From a virus, in IMG/VR virus record IMGVR_UViG_3300013372_001340, positions 1 to 42,574 of that record: DNA of 42,574 bases; one strand, given 5' to 3'. This document shows, piece by piece, positions 11,001 through 19,247 of the stretch (position 1 is the first letter of the stretch; the number at the start of each line of letters is the position of its first letter). Made by a program: the position numbers and the translations under genes. Below the pieces are notes generated by a model. The model was given only the letters and a program-made list of their open reading frames with translations. It was not told the origin of the DNA and searched no databases.

Positions 11001-13178
11001 AGAACCATTAACCCACTTACCGTATCCCCAATTTGGCGAAGATAAAGAAGTTTTGAACCATGCAAACCCATCACTCTTATTATGGGGTTTATTATCCAAT
11101 CCTTTCCAAGAATTTAAATCGAATTCTGATGGAGATACTGTGTCTTCTGCTATGAAATCAGCAAATGCACCATTGTCCAAATAATTCGCACCGTTATGTC
11201 CGAATGGGGTAAATTGTATCTGTCTACATTCACATTTCACATTGTTTCTATAATCGAAGCTGTTAACATATGAACAATTATTTTCATGTTTAATCGATTT
11301 GAATACTTGATCTATTAATGTATCTTCATCAGTCCAAACAAATCTAATAAGTTCTCCAGCTTTGAAATTTACTGACAGCCCTAACTGTTTTACTGATATT
11401 AGATTATTTTTATGGACATATGATCCTAATAACCAAGCTGCTTCTGTAGCTTGAGAAGGTTTGTCTTTATAGTTTTTTATTTTGTATATTACATCAGATG
11501 AACTTAAATGATCGGATGCAGTAGCAAAAGGAACCCTTATGGAAGATAATTGCAACCTTTCACATATTCTAACATTATCAGGTAACAGATCAACAGAATT
11601 TAAACTTTTGTCTGTGATTTTAAAGTATGGCCAATATAAAACACTGTCATCATTTTCGGATATTGATAAATCTGTCTCATTTACTCTATACAACCAAGCT
11701 TCTTTTATTTCTCCGCTATATATAGAATCATCATAATTAGTAATTGTATCGAAAACCCTAACTTTATCTGCAAATTTATAAGAAGTATTAGCATAAGACT
11801 TCGACTCAGCTAATGTAGATTTATTGATTGGTAAATCTTCAACTGAACTTAGAACTATATTTGATGTCCAATAGACTGAATCTACCGCTGTTTTATATTC
11901 CAAATCAAGAACGTCATAATGTGAATCATACTTCAAAGATGGCCCTGTCCATGTCAATCCATCTCCACTCAAACCATAACCCATAAACGGATATTTGAAA
12001 GTAGTTTTATCACCACCTACAAAAAACCCTTCAATAATCCTCCCATCATCTATTTCATAATCTTCTTTTTTTAGCCATGCTCCTTCAACACCCCTGCTAG
12101 TTTTAACATATATAGTATCTGCTCCACTTATCATGACATTAGAAGTAGCGGTATTTTCTATGTCTGTCGAGCTTAATGGAATTCCTTTATATATAGGTCT
12201 TCCAACAGCTATTGTTTCATATACACCTTTCGGGAAATAGAAAAAATTATTCCCTTGTTGTAGTGGTATTTCGTAAATATCAGCAGATGAAGTTTCTATA
12301 CTGCTTTCCGAATTTAAACTGTTTACATTGGATATTAAATATTTCAAAGAGTTTCCATCCACTGTGGTATAATTCAAAATGTCTCTATTTTCTCCTAAAT
12401 ATTTCTCGGTAAAATCTTTGAACGAGTCTGATGATATATTAATAGTGCCAGATGAATATGCCCAATCTAAAGAAGATAATGATAAACCTCTACTAGCAAA
12501 AAAGTTTTCACTAGTTGTATCCGACATATCAACATAAGAAGATAGACTGACATCTACACTTCTGTCGAAATATTGATGATCGTCATAATATTCTTCCAGT
12601 TCTATTCTTATTGTATCCTTAACTGAACTTAATTCAGGCAAATTTTTCCAAACCGATGAAGGAACTGTAATGTAAGAATTATTCTTTTTAGTGTAATTTG
12701 TCAATATCAACTCTCTCAATTCCTTGACTGCTCCTATATTAGAACCTTTGAGGTTGTATTTCAATTTACTGTCCTTCAAAAGTTTTCTATAATTTAAATA
12801 ATATAAAGATATAGTCTTTAGCTTTTTAGCGAAAAATGGTATGGATAGTAGTAATTCCTTTTCATCGTTTAAATTTACTTTACTATACCAGTTTTCTCTT
12901 TCTGCCTCTGTTAAAAATATTTGCAAACCAGACAGCAAATTCAAATATTTTAACCTAATTACAGATAAAGCATCGAGTTTAGATACGTTTTTATCCTTAT
13001 ACCAATTTACTAAATATTGGTTATATTGGTTATATTCCTGTTCTGGTATTATACTTTTGTTACTAGCATACCAATCTCTGAATGACATTGGCGCATCAGA
13101 GTCCAAACCATTTGACGTTAATTGCTCTGGTTTTGTATATGACAATAATGGAATGGTTTGTTTATTAGTCTTTTGCAC
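8022..13178 (-). CDS. Giant multi-domain virion protein with Ig-like domains
   Basis: 1718 aa. The start is GTG at 13178, chosen because an ATAAATAATA box ends 6 bases upstream; the next in-frame ATG is 30 codons later. The N-terminal ~220 residues are helical and charged, with YNQYNQYLVNWYKDK, and may anchor the protein to the baseplate. The remainder is beta-rich and Ser/Asn-rich, with a PKD/Ig-like segment near residues 860-975 (TGTYTVTVTAH) and a C-terminal Ig-like (He_PIG/cadherin-like) domain at ~1660-1715 (IYINPSTGTISV, GVYSIPLSVGNAYG). A short Cys motif (KCECRQ) lies near residue 650. It follows the 998-aa gene by 37 bases. Probable baseplate-associated fibre or adhesin; no enzymatic motif seen. 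Confidence 0.75.
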   Translation of the reverse strand: MQKTNKQTIPLLSYTKPEQLTSNGLDSDAPMSFRDWYASNKSIIPEQEYNQYNQYLVNWYKDKNVSKLDALSVIRLKYLNLLSGLQIFLTEAERENWYSKVNLNDEKELLLSIPFFAKKLKTISLYYLNYRKLLKDSKLKYNLKGSNIGAVKELRELILTNYTKKNNSYITVPSSVWKNLPELSSVKDTIRIELEEYYDDHQYFDRSVDVSLSSYVDMSDTTSENFFASRGLSLSSLDWAYSSGTINISSDSFKDFTEKYLGENRDILNYTTVDGNSLKYLISNVNSLNSESSIETSSADIYEIPLQQGNNFFYFPKGVYETIAVGRPIYKGIPLSSTDIENTATSNVMISGADTIYVKTSRGVEGAWLKKEDYEIDDGRIIEGFFVGGDKTTFKYPFMGYGLSGDGLTWTGPSLKYDSHYDVLDLEYKTAVDSVYWTSNIVLSSVEDLPINKSTLAESKSYANTSYKFADKVRVFDTITNYDDSIYSGEIKEAWLYRVNETDLSISENDDSVLYWPYFKITDKSLNSVDLLPDNVRICERLQLSSIRVPFATASDHLSSSDVIYKIKNYKDKPSQATEAAWLLGSYVHKNNLISVKQLGLSVNFKAGELIRFVWTDEDTLIDQVFKSIKHENNCSYVNSFDYRNNVKCECRQIQFTPFGHNGANYLDNGAFADFIAEDTVSPSEFDLNSWKGLDNKPHNKSDGFAWFKTSLSSPNWGYGKWVNGSVDGTLTLKRGQNYFYYRSIEPLQTTEDVSLPDLTVRYEYKDKSGVKWMKAKKDAEGNWKSSKTPTDMTIGEKELILYSKTPTLNFNLSGTVQHFPSNVSKNLSSIWSSYDLVVIEQSPTVVVSYPANFKANEELLSAQYPSVRMNHISAFSWSLSSPSGDVYDTTSTTANVSSTIGYSGLGNKTITIVNTLLDSNSNISFVPTVTGTYTVTVTAHINSAYLSLYDDVLSNGGSYEFSDIPSISAISEKIFATSLSSFKTPAAGFVLQTPLYGWNYFGSNGYDGKSNGARPIWATGYTDKTETNNYKGIESWGGGKNVVDLYNIITQPEISDLRFKSGRKTEYFNNNSNILWNQPITVKNFVNRKVWNEIFFDDNVASPLSAITNIQTIIFNSRATNIPSSLVLHNFIDNKPVEIYYNAVNSFNWSISAYKENDANSNAIEFNSDSSNLIFNSSLPQTMSSLSSKIVAQSPWSNLSNRNYPSIALIPTLEDLYTEDQSGGYFTPNNLGASIYNGKNYTYSYKTSSEKISLLGEPTNFRIGGRGLSEKDQDTSYEILKRDNSWLKEGYLTGQAAGNINRVISKKYQKFTPYQSHNETHNGGNVGLVTPSSKHSPWGGVNDSQWMDFNNHPVSFSGEVNVDIWADSQILKNTDKRIDVWCDDIFGNQYGLYKNIKGVSPIDRKEVLGSIWTRKNNQFVSIGSESLSSVFSSYKNTNIYSELTGNGVRNIDVFFDTFMAETTGAIILDRIIYDYDDASISVKTNSTKSLSLAVPTEMSLSRELSGVQLSSYNYATVGDTWFFPHEKELCISLAYVSGGVLFPEIYNFDINKNIFRKSFPSDDDMNLLLSLSGIDRLIGRNVLSYSYDTKQFLFSTLVNKNSSISLVEIYVDNLNGMSLNGVTVYNAVSGLNKALPIILTNLNLSVPVLSTFDYPLSALNSPTSFSFDTILDWIYINPSTGTISVTANTVGVYSIPLSVGNAYGNVGYTFKLLVNNN

Positions 13179-13184
13179 TGTTTA

Positions 13185-13194
13185 TATTATTTAT
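13185..13194 (-). promoter_or_regulatory. Late-promoter-like box before the 1718-aa gene
   Basis: Minus-strand ATAAATAATA, preceded by TA, ends 6 bases before the GTG start. Confidence 0.45.
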
Positions 13195-13215
13195 TAGATA
13201 AAACCGCTTTAACAA

Positions 13216-16212
13216 CTATTGACTAAAAAGATTTTCAGTTAAGATATGATTGAAGAATTTTTCTATCAACCCATCTTCTTTATCCCAATCCGCAGACAGT
13301 GATTTATCAAGTGTGGTATATTCACTGTCCCAATCTATTATGTTATTTATATCTACACCGCTCAAAGTTGCACCCCAAAGTCTCTGGCGGCATATTGAAG
13401 CAAGGTTTAACATTCTACTAACATCCGAAGGAAATTCAACACCGTAATTGAAAGGTTCTTGCCCTATTTGAACTGCTAGAGATTTCAAGAAATTTATGTC
13501 ACAAGTATCTATGTTTGTAGTATTTATGTTAAAATTCGCTATTTTCTCATACGACTCTCTTCCAATATCGTCAAAAAGTTTGAAATTTTCCGAACCATCA
13601 CCTACAACTGCTGGTAAAAACTCGTCGAATAATTTGGGATTGTTATAAAGCAACTCAGGAAAAGCTACCGATTTCATATATTTAGCAGTGTTGAAACTGT
13701 CATTCACTTTTCTAATGTTATAATAAGAATCGAAGTCGTTTATTGTGAAGGGTTCTGAAACACCAACAACATCTACAGTGTCTAAAGTGTCTATTGCGTA
13801 TTTTTGATACCATACATTACCTGTCCAATCGCCTGTTGCTGCTGCTGACTTGTAATATATAGAACATAGAGGAGTTGAAAATGTATCATCACCATCAACA
13901 TAAAAAGATATGTTTGGTCGCTGTTTTATATTTATATGTGAAACATCCGTAAAATCAAAATCGGGATATGCATTAAAAATGTATGCATTGTTAGTTAAAG
14001 AATCTATGATCCATACTCTATCGTAAACATCTATGGCCAATCCCCCTAACTCTTCATCGCAAGCACTGGTTTCTATGAAAGATGTAGTGGAAAGAGATAT
14101 AATTCTTAAATTAGTAACATCACTTATCTCCGAGAAAGTCCATGCTGATAATGCTGACGTAACTCTATCAATATATCCGAAACTTCGAACCCCAAATGTA
14201 AACCAAACATTATTACTCCTATCTAATGCTATGTATGCAGGTTTAGGGAAATTCGAAACTGAACTTAATAATTGACCTGTAGAACCATCATATTTATTTA
14301 TTTGCCCACTATAATTGTTATCTGTAAAACGTTCTGTTACCCATATATCATTGTTTTTATCCACAGAAACATTAATAGGGGATGAACTTACAGGTATTGA
14401 AATGTTCAAACTTAGTGTTCCTCCACTAGTATATTTAGAAAGAGTGCTAGAAAGTTGATTTGAATATGTAACCCAAACATTATTATCCCTATCAGTTTCT
14501 ACAACTGTTGGTTTCATGTAATAATCGCCGTCTATTACACCCGAATTAGTTAACGGAATAGCAAATTGTAAGTTGAAATCTTTATCAAATTTTAAAACTG
14601 AGAGTCCATTTACCAAAGAAACCCAAATATTAAAATCGCCATCTAATGAAACATATGATGGTGTAAGACCAGAAACTTCTGGATTGCTAGTTCCAAACAA
14701 ATACGATAAATCTAATGTGCTCAATACAACACCTTCACTAGAAATTCGATATATTTTATCCTGTTCTCCATCCAGCCCTATTAAGCTATAATCTCTTGGG
14801 TCTATAGCTACACCATACATTCCAGTAGAGCTAGATGTCGCATAATTAACAGTAGATGTATTGGTAGATAAAGGAACATAAAATTTATCAACTCTCCCTT
14901 CTATTAATGTTCCACTTTCTCGATAATCTACAGATAAACATTCCTCGTTAGCAGATTGAGGTGTATATAAAATCTTACCTATCATTCCAATATCAGGAAC
15001 TGGAACATAAACAAACTGATTTGGGTTATAATGATAAGGAAACTGAAAAGATTCCTGCTCTGCTGTATTCGAGTTATATATTGTGGTGGATGCAACAATG
15101 GAAACAGTGGAAAATGCACTAGTGGAAGTTATACTAGTGAACAAATATCCTCCGTTTCTAAATCCTTTAGAATCATTATGAGACAAATACAGTGAACCAT
15201 CATCGCTATCTATTCTGGTGACACCAGAAGAACTCGAAAGACTTAAAACTACTTCTGATATCTTACCTAATTCATTGTCTGATGGGTATCCGAATATTAT
15301 ACTACTCGTGTCACTAGTGTCCCCATATAAAAAATAATCCCTACCATAAGAATGCAAAGTTATCATGGTCGGTATCTTAATATTGTTCCATTTTTCTTTA
15401 TATATTTCATCTATATAATTTCCTGTGACTTTGAGGAATAAAGGAAAATCGTCAATGACTCTCCAAGTTGTCGATGATTTTACTATTTTATTGTTAGACA
15501 AGCTCGAATATGAATATACCGCAGATAACGGATCGATAAACCGTGAGGAATCTAACGGGTTGATGAAATCTGAAGTTTTAAGTGTGGCTGATATTAATAT
15601 AGGACAGTCTTCCGTTATATCTTTTGTTCCTGTATCATCTATATAATAAAATTCCCCTTCTGCTGAAACACCAACTTGAATAGAATTTAAATATATTGGT
15701 GTAGCACTAAGAGAAAGAACATCTATTATATCACTGCCGTCATGGTTTTTACAAAATCTCCATGTAGGATTTAAAAAACTCCATTTATCATCTATTTGAT
15801 TATATGGAATAGATTTAGAGTTAGCAGCATATAACTGTAAATCTAAAGTATCGACTATTTGAGAACATTGCACCTGTATTTTAAAAGATTCGTCTGTTGC
15901 TCTACCAATTAGATTATATCTATTAGGAATCCTAGTAAATGCCACATAATCTTTAATATAAGAATTTGCTGTTATTTGAACCGATGTAGTAGAATACTGA
16001 TTATTAGTATCATATACGTTTAAAGAAACTGTATATATTCCCGGATAATCATATTTCTTTTTGATTGTCTTTTCATTATATACATAAGTTCCATCTCCGA
16101 AATTCCAAACTATTTGGCTGATATTGTCACCACTAGACGAATCAGTAAAAACATATTCAGTTTCGTATATGTTTCCGTTTTGGGTAGAGGCTGTAAAAAG
16201 TGCTGTTGCCAT
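13216..16212 (-). CDS. PKD + streptogramin-lyase-like propeller + tail-protein-I-like C-terminus
   Basis: 998 aa in three parts. Residues 1-82 are a PKD domain (IVWNFGDGTYVYN ... YPGIYTVSLNVYD). Residues ~460-750 are a propeller of repeated blades ending in NxxWV: DGDFNIWVS, DRDNNVWVT, DKNNDIWVTE, DRSNNVWFT, VYDRVWIID, as in Vgb/NHL-type propellers. Residues ~855-998 (FLKSLAVQIGQEP, PSDVSRMLNLASICRQRLWG) resemble the gpI-like tail proteins that attach beyond the baseplate J protein. Its place directly after the gp6/J-like gene (8 bases) supports that reading. I infer a baseplate-edge protein joining the wedge to the outer adhesins. The fusion is uncertain at the family level but the modules are clear. 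Confidence 0.75.
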   Translation of the reverse strand: MATALFTASTQNGNIYETEYVFTDSSSGDNISQIVWNFGDGTYVYNEKTIKKKYDYPGIYTVSLNVYDTNNQYSTTSVQITANSYIKDYVAFTRIPNRYNLIGRATDESFKIQVQCSQIVDTLDLQLYAANSKSIPYNQIDDKWSFLNPTWRFCKNHDGSDIIDVLSLSATPIYLNSIQVGVSAEGEFYYIDDTGTKDITEDCPILISATLKTSDFINPLDSSRFIDPLSAVYSYSSLSNNKIVKSSTTWRVIDDFPLFLKVTGNYIDEIYKEKWNNIKIPTMITLHSYGRDYFLYGDTSDTSSIIFGYPSDNELGKISEVVLSLSSSSGVTRIDSDDGSLYLSHNDSKGFRNGGYLFTSITSTSAFSTVSIVASTTIYNSNTAEQESFQFPYHYNPNQFVYVPVPDIGMIGKILYTPQSANEECLSVDYRESGTLIEGRVDKFYVPLSTNTSTVNYATSSSTGMYGVAIDPRDYSLIGLDGEQDKIYRISSEGVVLSTLDLSYLFGTSNPEVSGLTPSYVSLDGDFNIWVSLVNGLSVLKFDKDFNLQFAIPLTNSGVIDGDYYMKPTVVETDRDNNVWVTYSNQLSSTLSKYTSGGTLSLNISIPVSSSPINVSVDKNNDIWVTERFTDNNYSGQINKYDGSTGQLLSSVSNFPKPAYIALDRSNNVWFTFGVRSFGYIDRVTSALSAWTFSEISDVTNLRIISLSTTSFIETSACDEELGGLAIDVYDRVWIIDSLTNNAYIFNAYPDFDFTDVSHINIKQRPNISFYVDGDDTFSTPLCSIYYKSAAATGDWTGNVWYQKYAIDTLDTVDVVGVSEPFTINDFDSYYNIRKVNDSFNTAKYMKSVAFPELLYNNPKLFDEFLPAVVGDGSENFKLFDDIGRESYEKIANFNINTTNIDTCDINFLKSLAVQIGQEPFNYGVEFPSDVSRMLNLASICRQRLWGATLSGVDINNIIDWDSEYTTLDKSLSADWDKEDGLIEKFFNHILTENLFSQ

Positions 16213-16220
16213 AGTTTATA

Positions 16221-18050
16221 TTAATATCCAGAAAAATTCTTTACGCTTTTTACATTATATATACTGATTTTACTTAATAACGTATCTATGTCATGTAAAT
16301 ATGGATATTCAAACGACTTCAAGCTAATATTGTTGGCAGTCTGCATTTTATCGGCCACAGGATAATCTGGATTCCATACAAACAGTGATAGACCCTCGAA
16401 CAATGTATCGTCATCAACTCTTCCAGTATAAAACGTTTCCACTCCATCAACTTCAAATATTTTTTGGGATAATAACTTAACATCTACGATTTGCCCCAAC
16501 GATAGATTGGATTTAGAAAAATACGTTTTGAAAATGTTAACTACATCATTTATTATCGATTTATCATCTCTCCTAGAGGAGGTTTTCCTTTTTATGAACA
16601 GTTTGGCATTGGATTCATCAGAAACATTAAAATCTTTTCCCACACTATAAATACCCAACGCAATAGCTTTATAAATTGGGTCTATATAAGATACTTCGGT
16701 AGTTAAACATTTCAAATCTTGAACTGTAGTGCTTATAAGTTCCTTCTGAGCAGGTAACAAATATGATAATGTTTTATTATCAGTCGTTTTAGGGACTATT
16801 ATAAAATATACATTATTGAAATTACACGAATCCGCAAATTGTATTTGGTTGAATAACGCTCTTCCGTGTAAAGCTGGATCAGTTAGACCAACATTGTAAT
16901 AATATTGCAAATATTCTGTAGTATACACCCAATTATTAACAACTTTAACATCTGCTATTAAATTAGAAAAATTAGTTCTAATGAAAGAGGTATAATCCTC
17001 TTCGTTTACCAATCTATACTGACTTCTAAAGGATGAAGGTGCTGATTTTCTTATCTGGTCAGGCGTTTCTTCAGATTGAGTCGGTGTCGATGCCGTAATA
17101 TTAGATATTTTAATTTTTGATATATCATTACCATTTAATATATTGAAATATCTATTATCTAAAACATCTGCCATTATATCTGAATAATTGGTTAAACCTG
17201 ATGGGGCTGAAAGTGCCGTTTTCTTAAATGCGTTTTGTCCTATGACACCAGATTCACCACTACTCTCCAAGTAATATATTGCTACTTGATCGCCTTCTTG
17301 CAATTTTCTGCCGTTAATATCATCACCGAAAGTTATTTCGTATTGTTTATCACTGTTGAGTCTTATTTCGTATTTCTCCTCTGAACTATTTTCCAAATAT
17401 AAACTCACTGTTTTGCTATATTGCTTCCATTTTCCTGTGTTTATTGGTTTAACATAGACATCAATGTTGAAATGATCTATTATCGTGTTAGTGGAAACGT
17501 TCAATAACACAAATTCACCATTTTCTCCTGTTGCTGTATATGGATTATACTCCCTATAGTTCCCCTGATACATTAATTTTTGAGTGTTCACATCATCTAA
17601 CACTTCGCTGGTAGCAGATAACGATTTAATGAATGTAATTTCTTCATTGAATGAAAAACTTATGCCATTAACACTGACTGAAGAGTATCTTGGTATAGTG
17701 TATATATCTTTGGCTAGATTATCCACAGTAGCAGAAATAGATAAGGTGGATGTTTGATAACCTAAAGGATTGTAGTCCAATATTTTAACTATCCTGTTGA
17801 TGTTCTCATATATTTGTGCCTCAGTAAACATAGATTCTGATGCTGTTCTGTTGAGATAATAAATTAAAGTGTTATAGGAATATGCTACTATATCAATAAT
17901 GGATGCTAAATTACTACCTACGAAATTCTGATCGGTGAATACGTTTTGTTTGTTCAATCTATCCAAAATAAGCTGCCTTAAAGACATTGCATCAAATGCT
18001 ACATATCCTTCTTTTGGTATATCAAAATTGTTGAAATTATTTGTCGCCAT
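16221..18050 (-). CDS. gp6: Baseplate wedge protein, gp6/J-like
   Basis: 609 aa, close to T4 gp6 (660 aa). The N-terminus (SLRQLILDRLNKQNVFTDQN, then GSNLASIIDIVAYSYNTLIY) and the ILDYNPLGYQ region are typical of gp6/Baseplate_J proteins, as is the central IRKSAPSSFRSQYRLVNEED block (SAP..F....RLV...DY). In T4, gp6 forms the inner ring of the baseplate wedge with gp25 and gp53, which fits the gp25 gene ending one base upstream. C-terminal residues carry the LGQIVDVKLLSQKIFEVDGV segment common to J-like proteins. Starts at ATG 18050 with no SD. Confidence 0.88.
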   Translation of the reverse strand: MATNNFNNFDIPKEGYVAFDAMSLRQLILDRLNKQNVFTDQNFVGSNLASIIDIVAYSYNTLIYYLNRTASESMFTEAQIYENINRIVKILDYNPLGYQTSTLSISATVDNLAKDIYTIPRYSSVSVNGISFSFNEEITFIKSLSATSEVLDDVNTQKLMYQGNYREYNPYTATGENGEFVLLNVSTNTIIDHFNIDVYVKPINTGKWKQYSKTVSLYLENSSEEKYEIRLNSDKQYEITFGDDINGRKLQEGDQVAIYYLESSGESGVIGQNAFKKTALSAPSGLTNYSDIMADVLDNRYFNILNGNDISKIKISNITASTPTQSEETPDQIRKSAPSSFRSQYRLVNEEDYTSFIRTNFSNLIADVKVVNNWVYTTEYLQYYYNVGLTDPALHGRALFNQIQFADSCNFNNVYFIIVPKTTDNKTLSYLLPAQKELISTTVQDLKCLTTEVSYIDPIYKAIALGIYSVGKDFNVSDESNAKLFIKRKTSSRRDDKSIINDVVNIFKTYFSKSNLSLGQIVDVKLLSQKIFEVDGVETFYTGRVDDDTLFEGLSLFVWNPDYPVADKMQTANNISLKSFEYPYLHDIDTLLSKISIYNVKSVKNFSGY

Positions 18051-18051
18051 A

Positions 18052-18570
18052 TTAATTGTTATTGTTTGTGTTTTCGTGAACCACTGTAAAAGAGTCGGAT
18101 TTCATGTTAAAAACGAAAGGTGTTCTGAAAGATTTAAGGTTTAAAACTGGAATATCAATTATAATCTCTATAGTATATTGATTATCGTCTGGTTCTGCTA
18201 TAACATTAACCCTTTTAACCACTACTCTAGTCTCCCATTTCTCTATTCCCTCCAAAATAGTCCTTCCTATCAAAGCAGCCGTTCTTTCCACAATAGGTTG
18301 AAATATATATGCCCTCAAATTCAGTCCATATTCTGGAAATAATACTCTTTGTCCCTTACTAGTAGTGAAAAGATTTTGAAGAGAGTTCACAATAGCTGCC
18401 AAATCTTCACTTATTTGAATGTCTGCGCCTAAAACAGGGGTTGGGTATACTAAAACATTAGAGTTGTTTATTCTCTTCAGTCCAATATCCAACGTTAAAT
18501 CTCTGTATATTGAGTCATTCAGAGATTTATCTGCTGCAATTTTTTCCAAACTTTTGATTCTAATAGCCAT
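18052..18570 (-). CDS. gp25: Baseplate wedge subunit, gp25/GPW family
   Basis: 172 aa, somewhat longer than T4 gp25 (132 aa). The family signature is clear: ISEDLAAIVNSLQNLFTTSKG, then QRVLFPEYGLNLRAYIFQPI, followed by a C-terminal IEIIIDIPVLN strand. gp25/GPW proteins form the wedge core that joins gp6 to the sheath. The gene is immediately upstream of gp6 and divergent from the 181-aa plus-strand gene. A perfect TATAAATA box lies 7 bases before ATG. Confidence 0.9.
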   Translation of the reverse strand: MAIRIKSLEKIAADKSLNDSIYRDLTLDIGLKRINNSNVLVYPTPVLGADIQISEDLAAIVNSLQNLFTTSKGQRVLFPEYGLNLRAYIFQPIVERTAALIGRTILEGIEKWETRVVVKRVNVIAEPDDNQYTIEIIIDIPVLNLKSFRTPFVFNMKSDSFTVVHENTNNNN

Positions 18571-18577
18571 TTATCAC

Positions 18578-18588
18578 TATTATTTATA
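18578..18588 (-). promoter_or_regulatory. Late-promoter-like TATAAATA box before gp25
   Basis: Minus-strand TATAAATAATA, a perfect T4-type late box plus ATA, 7 bases before the gp25 ATG. Confidence 0.6.
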
Positions 18589-18598
18589 CTGGAAATGG

Positions 18599-18608
18599 TT
18601 AAATAATA
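18599..18608 (+). promoter_or_regulatory. Late-promoter-like box before the 181-aa gene
   Basis: Plus-strand TTAAATAATA, 9 bases before ATG 18618, divergent from the gp25 box with only 10 bases between them. Confidence 0.4.
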
Positions 18609-18617
18609 ACATAAACT

Positions 18618-19163
18618 ATGGAAACTAAATTTGATACGTTATATGAAAACACTCTTGGAAGATATCAACAAGGTGGTTTTATTGCTGGTGATAGAATAAG
18701 ATTTAAAAAAGATACATTAAAACACGACTTTTTCAAAGATAAGGGACAAAACTTCGTAGATTTAGTGAAAAGTTGTATGCAGGATGGATTCGATAAAATA
18801 ATGAGAGTAAGTGTATTGAAAAGTATATATCCCACAACAACCCAAAATTATAGAGGTGGAACCGAATCACCAGATAAAATATATGTGGATGTAGTAATTG
18901 AAACAAATCCCGGATTATATGTAAGTCCTATGACAGTTCCAATCGAAGTGTTAGATTTACAAGATGATGAAGGAGGAAGAGGGCCAGTTCCAGACAGTCT
19001 AAAGAGAAAAAGTGAATCCACAATGCCAGAGAAAACCGAGGCCAAAAAAACTTCAGGTGAAGACGATTCCAATATAAACCTAACAACTAAAAACACTGTT
19101 ATAAAAGGCGGGAAAAAGTGGGACGATAAAAAAGCTGGTGGTGGAAATTTCACAAAAAAATAA
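18618..19163 (+). CDS. Unknown conserved-looking 181-aa protein
   Basis: The N-terminal ~115 residues look folded: YENTLGRYQQGGFIAGDRIR, then FVDLVKSCMQ and a YVDVVIETNPG strand. The last ~65 residues are low-complexity, charged and Gly/Lys-rich, ending GGGNFTKK. No catalytic motif, signal peptide or membrane segment is visible and I do not recognise the family. It is divergent from gp25 and shares that intergenic region, with a late-type box, so it may be expressed late despite lying on the plus strand with the reductase. It ends 84 bases before nrdJ; no terminator is visible between them. Confidence 0.7.
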   Translation: METKFDTLYENTLGRYQQGGFIAGDRIRFKKDTLKHDFFKDKGQNFVDLVKSCMQDGFDKIMRVSVLKSIYPTTTQNYRGGTESPDKIYVDVVIETNPGLYVSPMTVPIEVLDLQDDEGGRGPVPDSLKRKSESTMPEKTEAKKTSGEDDSNINLTTKNTVIKGGKKWDDKKAGGGNFTKK

Positions 19164-19174
19164 AAAATAAATAT

Positions 19175-19202
19175 TTGAGAAATCTAAGAAAGGTTGTATA
19201 AT
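19175..19202 (+). promoter_or_regulatory. Sigma70-like promoter of nrdJ
   Basis: TTGAGA (19175-19180), 16-base spacer, TATAAT (19197-19202). This matches 5/6 and 6/6 of the sigma70 boxes. The predicted start near 19209 would give a leader of about 39 bases with no Shine-Dalgarno motif. Confidence 0.65.
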
Positions 19203-19247
19203 TATTACCACCAAAGACCGTAAAAAGTCTGCGATTTTAAAAATTTT

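Noticed and set aside
12841-13197. 118-codon plus-strand frame
   Set aside because: Antisense shadow of the N-terminal region of the 1718-aa gene.
19216-19236. Possible AGAC/GTCT hairpin in the nrdJ leader as a B12 riboswitch or attenuator
   Set aside because: The stem is only 4 bp and the leader of about 39 bases is far too short for a cobalamin riboswitch.
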